This document shows, in pieces, positions 44,602 through 54,049 of a DNA stretch of 64,000 nt. Each line of letters opens with the position of its first letter. Within the stretch, counting starts at the first letter, position 1. The notes under the pieces are model-generated. The model searched no databases, was not told the origin of the DNA, and saw only the letters and a list, made by a program, of their open reading frames with translations. Source of the DNA: an uncultured Oscillospiraceae bacterium (GTDB lineage: Bacteria > Bacillota > Clostridia > Oscillospirales > Acutalibacteraceae); assembly GCA_900549825.1 (NCBI GenBank), contig URQB01000008.1, positions 45,847-109,846 of the forward strand, given 5' to 3'. The position numbers and the translations under genes are program-made.

Positions 44602-46628
44602 GGCTGGCGAAAACGGCGGGCTTCTGCTTCGGCGTCAACCGTGCGGTCGGCCTGGTCTATTCCATGCTGGAAGAGGGGAAAACAGTCTATACCCTCGGCC
44701 CGATTATTCACAACCCGCAGGTAGTCAGTGATCTGGAGAAGCGCGGCGTCGTCATTGTAGATGAGCTCAGCGAGATACCGCAGGAGGCTGTGCTCGTCGT
44801 ACGTACACATGGCGTGCCTGCTGCCGTGATCCAGGCTGTCAGGGAACGGGGAATCAACTGCTGCGATGCTACCTGTCCCTTTGTCTCCAAAATCCATCAG
44901 ATCGTGGCGAAGCGTTCTGCGCAGGGGGAGATTGTCCTCATTGCGGGTGACCCCGCCCATCCGGAGGTGCAGGGGATCCGCGGCCATTGCCCGGGGGAAT
45001 CCTATGTTTTCAATGGCGAGGAACAGCTGGAGGGATTGCTGCAATCGCATCCGGAATTTTCTCAAAATCCAATTTCGGCAGTCGCGCAGACGACTTTTAA
45101 CATAAAAGTGTGGGAAAACTGCGTGAAAAAGATAAATTTAGTATGTACAAATGCCACTGTTTTTGATACAATATGTAATGCGACTCAGGAACGGCAGGAG
45201 GAAGCAATCGCGCTTTCACGCACCTGCGGCGCCATGGTTATCATCGGTGGGCGGCAGAGCTCCAACACGGCCAAGCTCCGCGATGTGTGCGCGCGCCACT
45301 GCCCGACCTTCCTGATCGAAACGGCAAGGGAACTGTCAGAAATCGATCTTACTTCTTATTCTTCCATTGGCGTTACTGCGGGGGCTTCCACTCCTGCTGG
45401 TATTATAAAGGAGGTACTTGAAACCATGTCCGAATTGTTGAATGAAAACCCCGAGCTTGTCGAGGAGAAAGCGGAGACGGCCGCACCGGCCGAAGAGGCT
45501 GCTGCCGGGCAGTCCGCACAGGAGGAAGCGCCCGCTGAGAAATCCTTCGACGAGATGAGCTTTTCTGAGGCGCTGGAGGCGTCTCTGCAGAGCATGAATA
45601 CAGACCAGAAGGTGAAGGGTACCGTCGTGGGCATGTCTCCCTCCGAGATTCAGGTCGATATCGGCAGGAAGCACGCGGGTTACATACCGCTCGACGAGTT
45701 CAGCACAGACCCAACGGTCAATCCCCTGGAAGCGGTCAGGGTGGGCGACGTGCTCGACCTGATCATCATGAAGACAAACGATGCCGAGGGCACAGTGATG
45801 CTCTCCAAAAAGCGCTTCGACGCCATTCAGGCGTGGGATGACGTTGTCAAGGCGAGCGAGGATGAATCCGTATTGGAAGGCGTCGTTACAGACGTTATCA
45901 AGGGCGGCGTGCTCGCTTCCACCAACGGCGTGCGCGTATTCATCCCGGCCTCCCTTGCCACCGCATCCCGCGGCGAGCCGCTGGAAGGGCTTCTGCATCA
46001 GCATGTGAAATTCCGTATCATTGAGGTGAATAAGCCTCGCCACCGTGCGGTGGGCTCTATCCGTGCGGTGCTTAAGGAAGAGCGCAAGGCCGCGGAGGAT
46101 GCTTTCTGGGCGCAGGCGGAGGTTGGCCAGGTCTACACCGGCACCGTGCGCACGATCGTTTCCTACGGCGCGTTTGTCGATATCGGCGGTGTGGACGGCA
46201 TGGTTCATATCTCCGAGCTCTCCTGGAACCGGATCAAGAATCCATCCGAGGTTGTCTCTGTGGGCGATCAGATTGAGGTTTATATCAAGGCGCTCGATCC
46301 GGAGAAGCGCAAGATCTCGCTTGGCTATAAGAAAGTGGAGGACAACCCCTGGGAGATTCTGCGCCGCGATTACCCGATCGGCAGTGAGGTGACGGCGAAG
46401 GTTGTCGGCATGACGGCGTTCGGCGCGTTCGCGCAGATCATTCCGGGCATCGACGGATTGATCCATATTTCTCAGATTGCCGATCACAGGATCGAAAAGC
46501 CGCAGGATGTGCTTTCCATCGGTGAAGAGGTGCGCGTGAAGATCACGGATATCGATTTCGACAAGAAGCGCGTCAGCCTTTCCATCCGTGCGCTTCTGGA
46601 GGATAACCAGACGGACGACGAGGACTGA
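44589..46628 (+). CDS. IspH fused to ribosomal protein S1 (679 aa)
   Basis: Residues 1-279 are HMBPP reductase (IspH), last MEP-pathway enzyme, with iron-sulfur Cys in AGFCFGV, CDATCPFV and FDTICNATQ. Residues 280-679 are S1: an acidic Glu/Ala linker, then four S1 RNA-binding domains (e.g. YTGTVRTIVSYGAFVDIGGVDG). The fusion is a known arrangement in Clostridia. Start at 44589 overlaps plsC. An internal Shine-Dalgarno and ATG at the junction could also give free S1. Confidence 0.95.
   Translation: MQKIRLAKTAGFCFGVNRAVGLVYSMLEEGKTVYTLGPIIHNPQVVSDLEKRGVVIVDELSEIPQEAVLVVRTHGVPAAVIQAVRERGINCCDATCPFVSKIHQIVAKRSAQGEIVLIAGDPAHPEVQGIRGHCPGESYVFNGEEQLEGLLQSHPEFSQNPISAVAQTTFNIKVWENCVKKINLVCTNATVFDTICNATQERQEEAIALSRTCGAMVIIGGRQSSNTAKLRDVCARHCPTFLIETARELSEIDLTSYSSIGVTAGASTPAGIIKEVLETMSELLNENPELVEEKAETAAPAEEAAAGQSAQEEAPAEKSFDEMSFSEALEASLQSMNTDQKVKGTVVGMSPSEIQVDIGRKHAGYIPLDEFSTDPTVNPLEAVRVGDVLDLIIMKTNDAEGTVMLSKKRFDAIQAWDDVVKASEDESVLEGVVTDVIKGGVLASTNGVRVFIPASLATASRGEPLEGLLHQHVKFRIIEVNKPRHRAVGSIRAVLKEERKAAEDAFWAQAEVGQVYTGTVRTIVSYGAFVDIGGVDGMVHISELSWNRIKNPSEVVSVGDQIEVYIKALDPEKRKISLGYKKVEDNPWEILRRDYPIGSEVTAKVVGMTAFGAFAQIIPGIDGLIHISQIADHRIEKPQDVLSIGEEVRVKITDIDFDKKRVSLSIRALLEDNQTDDED
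45407..45428 (+). promoter_or_regulatory. Internal ribosome binding site at the IspH/S1 junction
   Basis: AAAGGAGG (45407-45414) lies 11 bases before ATG 45426 (residue 280, MSELLNENPE), exactly at the domain boundary. The same bases encode the IspH ending IIKEV. Confidence 0.55.
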
Positions 46629-46670
46629 GACACCCCTGCACCATCAAAGTAGTTTTGTCTTGAAGAGACA

Positions 46671-46706
46671 GAGCGCTTCCGGCCCTGCGTCGGAGGCGCT
46701 CTTTTG
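46671..46706 (+). terminator. Terminator after ispH-S1
   Basis: GAGCGCTTCCG / CGGAGGCGCTC hairpin followed by TTTT. Confidence 0.8.
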
Positions 46707-46764
46707 ATTCTGGTACGGGCCCGGGCGCCATATGTCCGCCCGTACTTCTGGAAAGAGGATTTTT

Positions 46765-47514
46765 GTGGAGGATACGCAACGCATTCAGAACCATTTTTCA
46801 CAGGGCCTGCGCGATGGCGTGCCAATCGGCCTGGGCTATCTGTCCGTTTCGGTCACGTTTGGGGTGATGGCGGCCGCCGCCGGGCTGCCGGTCTGGGCCG
46901 CGGTGATGATTTCCATGACCAACCTCACCTCCGCCGGGCAGTTCGCCGGGCTATCATTGATCACGGGAGGAGCGCCGCTGTTTGAAATGGCGCTGACCCA
47001 GCTTGTGGTCAATATCCGCTACTCTCTGATGTCGCTCTCCCTGACACAAAAGCTCAGCGGCTCGATTCGGACGCTCGACCGGCTGTTTCTCTCCTTTTTT
47101 AATACGGATGAGATTTTCGCTGTGGCGAGCATGCGGGAGGGCCTGCTGGGGCGGCGCTATCTCTGCGGCCTGGCGCTGATCCCATATCTCGGCTGGTCGG
47201 GTGGGACGCTCATCGGCGCGGTTGCAGCCTCGCTTCTGCCGGACAGGGCTGCTTCTGCGTTCGGGATTGCGATTTATGGGATGTTCCTGGCGATCATCGT
47301 GCCGCCTGCCAGGCACAATCGGGCAGTGCTCGGCGTTGTATCTCTGTCGGTCGCATTGAGCTGCCTGTTCCAGTGGTTGCCCGCGCTCAAGGGAATTTCC
47401 TCCGGCTTCGTCATCATCATCTGCGCGGTCGCAGCGTCTGCGTTGGGCGCGCTGCTGTGCCCTGTGGAGCAGGAAGGCAGCGCGGTGGAAAGCGGAAAGG
47501 AGCCTGCATCATGA
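46765..47514 (+). CDS. azlC: AzlC-family branched-chain amino acid exporter subunit (249 aa)
   Basis: Multi-spanning membrane protein with the family features SVTFGVMAAAAGLP, TNLTSAGQFAG and MALTQLVVNIRYSLM. GTG 46765 follows AGAGG at proper spacing. It overlaps azlD by four bases. Confidence 0.9.
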   Translation: MEDTQRIQNHFSQGLRDGVPIGLGYLSVSVTFGVMAAAAGLPVWAAVMISMTNLTSAGQFAGLSLITGGAPLFEMALTQLVVNIRYSLMSLSLTQKLSGSIRTLDRLFLSFFNTDEIFAVASMREGLLGRRYLCGLALIPYLGWSGGTLIGAVAASLLPDRAASAFGIAIYGMFLAIIVPPARHNRAVLGVVSLSVALSCLFQWLPALKGISSGFVIIICAVAASALGALLCPVEQEGSAVESGKEPAS

Positions 47515-47819
47515 AAACCGGTATGCTGCTGGCCTATATCGCCGTGATGGCCGGGGTGACGTATCTCATCCGGATGCTGCCCCTGACGGTGTTTCAAAAA
47601 AAGCTTAAAAACCATTTCCTCCAATCCTTTCTTTATTATATTCCTTATGCAGTGCTCGGAGCGATGACCTTCCCGGCGATCCTCTATTCAACAGGAAGCG
47701 TCTATACCGCGCTGGCGGGCCTTGCCGTTGCGCTGCTGCTCGCGTTCTTTGAGAAAAGCCTGCTCACGGTTGCCCTCTGCTCCTGCGCGGCGGTATTTCT
47801 CGCGGAGCTGGTTGTTTGA
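47511..47819 (+). CDS. azlD: AzlD-family transporter subunit (102 aa)
   Basis: Small membrane partner of AzlC: TYLIRMLPL, PYAVLGAMTFPAIL. Start overlaps the azlC stop. Confidence 0.9.
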   Translation: MKTGMLLAYIAVMAGVTYLIRMLPLTVFQKKLKNHFLQSFLYYIPYAVLGAMTFPAILYSTGSVYTALAGLAVALLLAFFEKSLLTVALCSCAAVFLAELVV

Positions 47820-47941
47820 GCTCCATATGCAGCGATTGATTGGAAAACAGGCTGCGAAAAACCGTAAAATTTGCTGAATACCGATTTCTTTTTCTACTCC
47901 AATATGGTATGATAGCTATAATTGATTGAGGAGGGATTTGG

Positions 47942-49666
47942 ATGCTGGAAATCAAAGGCAACCAATTCTATTTGGATGGTGAGAAGTTCCACATCTATTC
48001 CGGCGCGATCTATTATTTTCGTACCGTGCCGGAGTATTGGGAGGACCGCCTGCGAAAATTGAAGCTCGCCGGCTTCAACACGGTGGAGACCTATGTCTGC
48101 TGGAATCTGCATGAGCCGAAGAAAGGCGTCTTTGATTTTGACGGCATGCTGGATATCGTCCGCTTCCTGCGCACGGCGCAGGAGCTTGGGCTGTATGCGA
48201 TCGTGCGGCCGGGCCCGTATATCTGTGCGGAATGGGATTTCGGCGGCCTGCCCGCGTGGCTGCTGGCGGATGAAAATATGCGCGTGCGCTGCTGCTACGA
48301 GCCGTATCTGAAGCATGTTTCCGATTTTTATCATGAGTTGTTCAGCAGGCTCCAGCCTCTGCTGCTCTCCAACGGCGGCAATATCCTCGCTGTGCAGGTT
48401 GAGAACGAGTACGGCAGCTATGGCAACGATAAGAATTACCTCGCCTTCATTGAGCAGCTCACCCGTGAATGCGGAGTGGACGCGCTGCTGTTCACCTCCG
48501 ATGGCGCAAATGACGGGATGCTCACCGGCGGTACGCTGCCCTATGTGTTTAAGGTGGTCAATTTCGGCTCCAACGCCAAGGGTAATTTTAAGGCGGTCGA
48601 CCGCCGTCAGCCCGGCGCGCCGCTGATGTGCGGTGAGTTTTGGGATGGCTGGTTCGACCATTGGGGTGAGCGGCACCACAGCCGCCGGCCGCGCTCTGTT
48701 GTCAATGAGCTGAAAACAATGCTCCAGATGGGCGGGAACTTCAGCTTCTATATGTTCCACGGCGGCACGAATTTCGGCTTTACTGCGGGCGCAAACTGCG
48801 ACGGTAAATATCAGCCCACCGTGACGAGCTACGATTACGACGCCCTGCTCAATGAATGGGGCGGCTATACCAAGAAATACCACGCGGTGCGCGAAACACT
48901 GCTCGCTTTTCAGGGCTTGCCTGCCGAGCCGCTGCCCGCGCCTCCGGCGCTGCAGAATATCGGCCCGGTTGCGCTCACGCAGCAGTATTCCTTCTTACAT
49001 AACGCGACGAAGATCGGCAAGCGCCATCGCAGTGTGATGACGCGCAGCATGGAGTATTACGGCCAGAATTTCGGCTTTATTCTCTACCATCACGATCTCA
49101 AGGGTGCGTACGAGGCGTCCAGGCTCTTCATCGATGGCCTGGCGGACCGCGCATATGTCTATGTCAACGGCCAGCTGCGCGGAATGGTCTACCGCAATGA
49201 TAAGAAAAAGTTTGTCTCCATCGAGGCTCTGCCGGACGGCGGCAGTATCGACGTCCTCGTAGAGGCGATGGGCCGTGTGAATTACGGTCCGGAGCTGCAC
49301 GACCGCAAGGGCGTGAAACAGATCCGCCTGAATAACCAGGTGCTTTTCAACTGGGATGTCTATACGCTGCCGCTGGACAATATCGACGCGCTTGATTACA
49401 GCGGAAGCGAGGATTTCCCGGCTTTCCTGAAAGGCCGCTTCAACACCAATTCGCAGGCGGATTGTTTCGTGCACCTCAAGGGCTTTACAAAGGGCTATGT
49501 TTTCATCAACGGCTTCAATCTTGGCCGCTATTGGAAGATCGGCCCGCAGAAATCGCTCTATGTGCCGGGTACGATCTTGAAGCAGGAGAATGAGATCATT
49601 GTGCTGGAGCTGGAAGGCTGCCGGGCGAATGAGATCGAAATCACGGATTATCATGATATTGGCTGA
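47942..49666 (+). CDS. Beta-galactosidase, GH35 (574 aa)
   Basis: Releases beta-linked galactose; no signal peptide, so cytoplasmic. SGAIYYFR, WNLHEPKKGVFDF, RPGPYICAEWDFGGLPAWL; acid/base Glu156 in VENEYGSYG and nucleophile Glu232 in GEFWDGWFDHWG. C-terminal beta-sandwich domains follow from about 330. GAGGAGG precedes the start, TATAAT lies about 25 bases upstream. With the alpha-galactosidase and sialidase it points to host- or plant-glycan use. Confidence 0.92.
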   Translation: MLEIKGNQFYLDGEKFHIYSGAIYYFRTVPEYWEDRLRKLKLAGFNTVETYVCWNLHEPKKGVFDFDGMLDIVRFLRTAQELGLYAIVRPGPYICAEWDFGGLPAWLLADENMRVRCCYEPYLKHVSDFYHELFSRLQPLLLSNGGNILAVQVENEYGSYGNDKNYLAFIEQLTRECGVDALLFTSDGANDGMLTGGTLPYVFKVVNFGSNAKGNFKAVDRRQPGAPLMCGEFWDGWFDHWGERHHSRRPRSVVNELKTMLQMGGNFSFYMFHGGTNFGFTAGANCDGKYQPTVTSYDYDALLNEWGGYTKKYHAVRETLLAFQGLPAEPLPAPPALQNIGPVALTQQYSFLHNATKIGKRHRSVMTRSMEYYGQNFGFILYHHDLKGAYEASRLFIDGLADRAYVYVNGQLRGMVYRNDKKKFVSIEALPDGGSIDVLVEAMGRVNYGPELHDRKGVKQIRLNNQVLFNWDVYTLPLDNIDALDYSGSEDFPAFLKGRFNTNSQADCFVHLKGFTKGYVFINGFNLGRYWKIGPQKSLYVPGTILKQENEIIVLELEGCRANEIEITDYHDIG

Positions 49667-49938
49667 GGAAAATGCCTTTGCATTTTGCATAGGGCCTGGC
49701 CAGTGCTGGCCTGCGTTGATGGACAAATGCCGTGTTAAGGCTGTAGAATAAGTTAAGAGCTCGATGCAAAATGATTGGTGTTTTGTATCGAGCTTTTTCA
49801 GTCTCTCAAAATTCGTTGCCTCTATTCTATCACGGAGTAGGAAACAGGAACGCGCTCATGCCGCGCGGGCACTTCCTTTTGTCTTCTCACAGAAGGAAGC
49901 AAAAAGAGCCGCGGGGAGCCCCCCGCGCCCCCCCCCCG

Positions 49939-50027
49939 TTTGCACGGCACTGCGGCAGCGGCAAGCTGGTAGTCACGAACCAACCTGTTCGGCGGGACGC
50001 ACAAAAACTCGCCGCCTCACGGCGCTC
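49939..50027 (-). repeat. Intergenic repeat, copy A
   Basis: On the minus strand it contains CGCCGAACAGGTTGGTTCGT and CCGCTGCCGCAGTGCCGTGC. Copy B, inverted, is 70 bases away. Confidence 0.7.
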
Positions 50028-50094
50028 AAACAATTTGTGCGCCTGTTTTTTCGCCGCGCACGGCAGGGGTAAAAACGAATCTTTCCATGTGTTT

Positions 50095-50182
50095 GAAGCC
50101 GCGTGAGCGGCTGAGTTTGGGAAGATTCGCCGAACGGGTTCGTTCGTGGCTCAGTCTACCCGCTGCCGAAGTGCCGTGCAAA
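50095..50182 (+). repeat. Intergenic repeat, copy B
   Basis: Contains CGCCGAACGGGTTCGTTCGT and CCGCTGCCGAAGTGCCGTGC, closely matching copy A read on the minus strand. Together they form a large imperfect palindrome. Confidence 0.7.
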
Positions 50183-50343
50183 AATGTTCTTTTGCCCCCT
50201 TTTCTAACAAGAGAAAAGGCGTGGGCCCGCGCGGCCTGAGCGCGTTCCCATTTCCAGCTTCGTAATTGATTGCGGCCAACGAAAATGAAGTCACGTCAGC
50301 AAAATCGTGAGCTTTTTATTTTCACTAAATTTCTCTTCCTAAA

Positions 50344-50535
50344 TTAATCTCGGATATCCTCCCAATGGGTAAAACCTGCAATGTGGCTGACGGCGAAATC
50401 AATACAATGACAAATGAATTCACTCCGGCTCATGTCAAAGCGATTTGCCAGAATATCGAGCTTTGTGATTTTTGCCGGCTCAATGCGGATTGTAATCGGC
50501 GCTTTTGAATAGGGCCTTGGAATGAAGTTTGCCAT
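50344..50535 (-). CDS. Ribbon-helix-helix-like protein (63 aa)
   Basis: A central beta-strand (APITIRIEPA) followed by two helices (TKLDILANRF, SRSEFICHCIDFAVSHI) is the Arc/CopG fold. Divergent from htpG; a regulator is likely, target unknown. Confidence 0.65.
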   Translation of the reverse strand: MANFIPRPYSKAPITIRIEPAKITKLDILANRFDMSRSEFICHCIDFAVSHIAGFTHWEDIRD

Positions 50536-50726
50536 GCGAACTCACCTCTGTTAAGAATTCAGCTATCATTTTCAGAATGCATAAATGAGTATACAGCCTA
50601 TCAATTGTTTTATTAAGGGGATATCACCCCCATATGCATGTCTCATTCTAAAATAAGCTTTTGTTCGTTTTCAATTCGTTCATAATTTCCCAATCATATA
50701 TTCATAATTACCCCGTATCATATCTC

Positions 50727-50753
50727 TTAGCACTCGATGGAAATGAGTGCTAA
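50727..50753 (+). promoter_or_regulatory. CIRCE operator (HrcA site)
   Basis: TTAGCACTC-N9-GAGTGCTAA, a perfect inverted repeat of the CIRCE element, 42 bases before the htpG start. HrcA would repress htpG until heat or protein stress. Confidence 0.93.
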
Positions 50754-50794
50754 AATTATGGATGATAAATTTTGATACAGGGGTGTCTGTCAGT

Positions 50795-52702
50795 ATGAAA
50801 ATGAAGCAGTTTAAAGCAGAATCCAAACGCCTTCTTGATCTGATGATCAACTCCATTTACACACACAAGGAGATTTTCCTCCGGGAGCTGATCTCCAACG
50901 CGAGCGACGCGATTGACAAGCTCTATTACCATGCGCTGTCCGATGGCAACACGGGCCTCAACCGCGACGATTTTTCCATCCAGCTCGCCATTGACAGAGA
51001 AAACCGCACCCTGACCATCACGGATAACGGCTGCGGCATGACGAAGGAGGAGCTGGAAAACAACCTCGGCGTGATCGCCAAGAGCGGCTCGCTCACCTTC
51101 AAGCAGGAGAACGAGGCCAAGGAGGATATCGATATCATTGGCCAGTTCGGCGTGGGCTTCTATTCCGCCTTTATGGTGGCCTCCAATGTGAAGGTTTACA
51201 GCAGGGCCTACGGCTCGGACGAAGCGTATGTATGGGAATCCAACGGCGCGGAGGGCTATACCGTTGAGCCCTGCGAAAAGGAATCGAATGGTACGCAGAT
51301 TGTCCTGACCATCAAGGCGGATACGGAGGACGAGAAATACAGCGAATTCCTGGAATCCTACCGCATTCAGGAGCTGGTGCGCAAGTATTCCGACTATATC
51401 CGCTACCCGATCCGCATGGAGGTCGAGAAGACCCGCATGAAAGAGAAGGCAGAAGGGGAGGAAGCGGACGACGAAAAGGCTCCGGAATATGAGACCTACA
51501 CCGAGATTGAAACCCTCAACAGCATGGTGCCGATCTGGCGCAAGAATAAAAACGAGCTGACGGATGAAGATTACAACAGCTTCTACAAAGAGAAATTCTT
51601 CGATTACAGCGACCCGCTCAAAGTGATCCATACCTATACGGAGGGTGCGGCGACCTATCATGCCCTGCTCTTTCTCCCCGCAAAAGCGCCCTATAACTAC
51701 TATACGCGCGATTATGAAAAGGGCCTCAAGCTTTATGCCAGCGGCGTGCTCATCATGGATTCCTGCAAGGACCTGCTGCCCGACCACTTCAGCTTTGTCA
51801 AAGGCCTGGTGGATTCTGAGGATCTCTCGCTGAATATTTCCCGCGAAATGCTCCAGCATGATCGCCAGCTCAAGGTGATCGCCTCCCGGTTGGAGAAGAA
51901 GATCAAATCCGAGCTGCTCTCCATGCTCAAAAACGACCGCGAAAAATACGAGGAGTTCTTTAAAAACTTCGGCCTTCAGCTGAAATACGGCGTTTACAAC
52001 GGCTTCGGCGCGAATAAAGAACTGCTGCAGGATCTGCTGCTGTTCTATTCCAGCAGCGAGCAGAAGCTCGTCACGCTGGAGGAGTACGTCTCCCGCATGA
52101 AGGAAGACCAGAAATACATCTACTATGCCGGCGGCGAAAGCCGCGAGCAGATCGAGAAGCTGCCGCAGACCGAGCTCGTCAAGGACAAGGGCTATGAGAT
52201 TTTATATCTGACGGATGATGTGGATGAGTTCGCGCTCCAGATGATGCATGATTATAACGAGAAGGCGTTCAAATCTGTCTCCGCGAGCGATCTCGACCTC
52301 GATACCGAAGAGGAGAAGAAGGAATTTGAGAAACAGGCCGAGGAGAATAAAGATTTACTCATCTTTATGAAGGATGCGCTGGATGGCAAGGTAAAAGCGG
52401 TTGTCCTCTCCAAGCGTCTGAAGAGCCATCCGGTCTGCCTCTCCAATGAGGGGATGCTCTCCATTGAGATGGAAAAGGTATTAAATGCTATGCCGAACGA
52501 CCAGAAGGTCAAGGCCGAGCGCGTGTTGGAGATCAATGCCTCCCACCCGATCTTTGAGAAGCTTGCGAAGCTCTATGCAGAGGATCAGGAGAAGCTGAAA
52601 ACCTATGCGCAGCTGCTCTATACGCAGGCGGAGCTGATCGAGGGCATGCCAGTCGAGGACCCGGTGGCGTTCTCAAACGCGGTGTGCGAGCTGATGGTGT
52701 AA
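50795..52702 (+). CDS. htpG: Chaperone HtpG, Hsp90 family (635 aa)
   Basis: ATP-dependent homodimeric chaperone. N-terminal GHKL ATPase with LRELISNASDAIDKL, DNGCGM and GQFGVGFYSAFMV; middle domain with SEDLSLNISREMLQ; C-terminal dimerisation domain. ATG 50795 follows GGGGTG; upstream in-frame starts overlap CIRCE. Controlled by CIRCE. Confidence 0.96.
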   Translation: MKMKQFKAESKRLLDLMINSIYTHKEIFLRELISNASDAIDKLYYHALSDGNTGLNRDDFSIQLAIDRENRTLTITDNGCGMTKEELENNLGVIAKSGSLTFKQENEAKEDIDIIGQFGVGFYSAFMVASNVKVYSRAYGSDEAYVWESNGAEGYTVEPCEKESNGTQIVLTIKADTEDEKYSEFLESYRIQELVRKYSDYIRYPIRMEVEKTRMKEKAEGEEADDEKAPEYETYTEIETLNSMVPIWRKNKNELTDEDYNSFYKEKFFDYSDPLKVIHTYTEGAATYHALLFLPAKAPYNYYTRDYEKGLKLYASGVLIMDSCKDLLPDHFSFVKGLVDSEDLSLNISREMLQHDRQLKVIASRLEKKIKSELLSMLKNDREKYEEFFKNFGLQLKYGVYNGFGANKELLQDLLLFYSSSEQKLVTLEEYVSRMKEDQKYIYYAGGESREQIEKLPQTELVKDKGYEILYLTDDVDEFALQMMHDYNEKAFKSVSASDLDLDTEEEKKEFEKQAEENKDLLIFMKDALDGKVKAVVLSKRLKSHPVCLSNEGMLSIEMEKVLNAMPNDQKVKAERVLEINASHPIFEKLAKLYAEDQEKLKTYAQLLYTQAELIEGMPVEDPVAFSNAVCELMV

Positions 52703-52708
52703 AAACTC

Positions 52709-52750
52709 AAAAATCAATACCACGCGTTCAACGCGTGGTATTGACTTTTG
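52709..52750 (+). terminator. Terminator of htpG
   Basis: AATCAATACCACGCGTT / AACGCGTGGTATTGACTT hairpin with A and T runs. Confidence 0.85.
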
Positions 52751-53029
52751 CTTCGCAGAAACATCCCCTCACGTGCATGCAAATCATGAAAGGGAATGCT
52801 GCCTTGGCCTATCTTTTTGTTTCAGCCATACAACCGTTTCCAGAAGCCTTATGCGACCTGTAACAATTGCATTGCAAAAACCTGTCGGCAGGCCAAGGCA
52901 GCAGGTTCCACCCATTTCCTGCGTGTACGTGAGGGGATTTGTCCGCGGAGCGGGCAAACGAGCGCCCAAATTGTCTGGAACGCCAGTGAGCATCGCCTTT
53001 GCAAAGCAACCTCTGGCTGCTTGCAAACG

Positions 53030-53175
53030 CGGGCGAGTTTTTGGTCGGCTCGCCGAACGCGCTGTGATGTGGCAAAAGCATGAAAGGCTGCCGCAGTGCT
53101 GTGCTGCAGGGGGTCTGGGGCACAGCCCCGGTGTGCTTCGTTTTTTTCCACGAGGAAAGAAAATGACGTCGCGTA
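53030..53175 (+). repeat. Intergenic repeat, copy C
   Basis: Shares with copies A/B the order GCGAGTTTTTG, CGCCGAAC, GCTGCCGCAGTGC, then GGGG/CCCC-rich sequence and a GAAAGAAAATGACGTCGCG-type end. The rest of 52751-53324 holds no gene I can support. Confidence 0.55.
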
Positions 53176-53324
53176 CAGCGAAATCTGGCCGCCACTTTCT
53201 ACAGAATCAGACCTTCCGTCCGCAGCGCAGAAGGATAGGCTCGACATCGAGTGACCTGAAGCTTGATCAAGCGCCGAAACACTGTGCGAATCATGTTCTT
53301 TCGTGCCCTTTTTCGGCAAATTGA

Positions 53325-53357
53325 GGCGGCTGCCCCGCAGGGGACAGCCGCCTTTCG
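53325..53357. terminator. Terminator-like hairpin near rubrerythrin 3' end
   Basis: GGCGGCTGCCCC and GGGGACAGCCGCC pair; T-rich on the plus side. Confidence 0.6.
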
Positions 53358-53398
53358 CTTGAAAAACAGGAGTTATGGATTTTCAAATGATTTGAATG

Positions 53399-53941
53399 TT
53401 AACCGAAGTAACGCTCCAGCAGGCCCTTAAACGCCTTGCCGTGGCGGGCTTCATCCTTGCACATCTCATGTACGGTGTCGTGGATCGCATCGTAGTTCAG
53501 GGCCTTAGCGCGCTTGGCAAGCTTCAGCTTGCCTTCGGTTGCGCCGTACTCCGCTTCAACGCGCACACGCAGGTTTTCCTTCGTATCCGCAACGACGACC
53601 TCGCCAAGCAGCTCGGCGAACTTCGCGGCGTGCTCCGCCTCTTCGTAGGCGATGCGCTTGTAAGCCTCGGCAACCTCCGGATAGCCTTCGCGGTCTGCCT
53701 GGCGGCTCATAGCGAGATACATGCCGACCTCGGTGCATTCACCCATAAAATTGGCACGCAGGTCTTCCACGATATCCTCTTCCACGCCCTTGGCAACGCC
53801 GATGCGATGCTCGTCGGCCCATGCCATTTCGCCCTTGATCTCATTGAACTTCTCACGGGGCGCCTTGCAGACCGGGCAGAACGCAGGGGCTTCTTCTCCC
53901 TCGTAAACATAACCGCAAACGCTGCAAACAAACTTTTTCAT
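53399..53941 (-). CDS. Reverse rubrerythrin (180 aa)
   Basis: Peroxide-reducing diiron protein. The rubredoxin-like Cys4 site (CSVCG, CPVC) is at the N-terminus, followed by the ferritin-like diiron domain (ANFMGECTEVGMY, EEAEHAAKF, DEARHGKAF). This order is the reverse of classical rubrerythrin and is typical of clostridial oxygen defence. Confidence 0.93.
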   Translation of the reverse strand: MKKFVCSVCGYVYEGEEAPAFCPVCKAPREKFNEIKGEMAWADEHRIGVAKGVEEDIVEDLRANFMGECTEVGMYLAMSRQADREGYPEVAEAYKRIAYEEAEHAAKFAELLGEVVVADTKENLRVRVEAEYGATEGKLKLAKRAKALNYDAIHDTVHEMCKDEARHGKAFKGLLERYFG

Positions 53942-54049
53942 GACCAGTTACCTCCATCAGATGTCTTTATTTTTTGAATTATCCTTATTGTGCAGGTCCT
54001 CGCAGAAACCACTGGTGAAATATGGGCATCCTCTGTCACCGGGATTTCA

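Larger units (their letters stand above)
49667..50343. other. Gene-free stretch with inverted intergenic repeats
   Basis: No gene supported. It contains a head-to-head pair of a repeat (49939-50027 minus, 50095-50182 plus), a run of C residues at 49921-49937 and a hairpin-like TTTTCTAACAAGAGAAAA motif (about 50200). Confidence 0.6.

Noticed and set aside
44589..46628. Sequencing error joining ispH and rpsA
   Set aside because: The fused frame is clean and this fusion is known from other Clostridia.
49921..49937. Run of C residues as a phase-variation tract
   Set aside because: It is not inside or just before a gene, so slippage would have no clear effect; it could also be an assembly artefact.
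52773..53324. 183-aa plus and 156-aa minus open frames between htpG and rubrerythrin
   Set aside because: They fall in the intergenic repeat copy C, have no binding sites and match no family.
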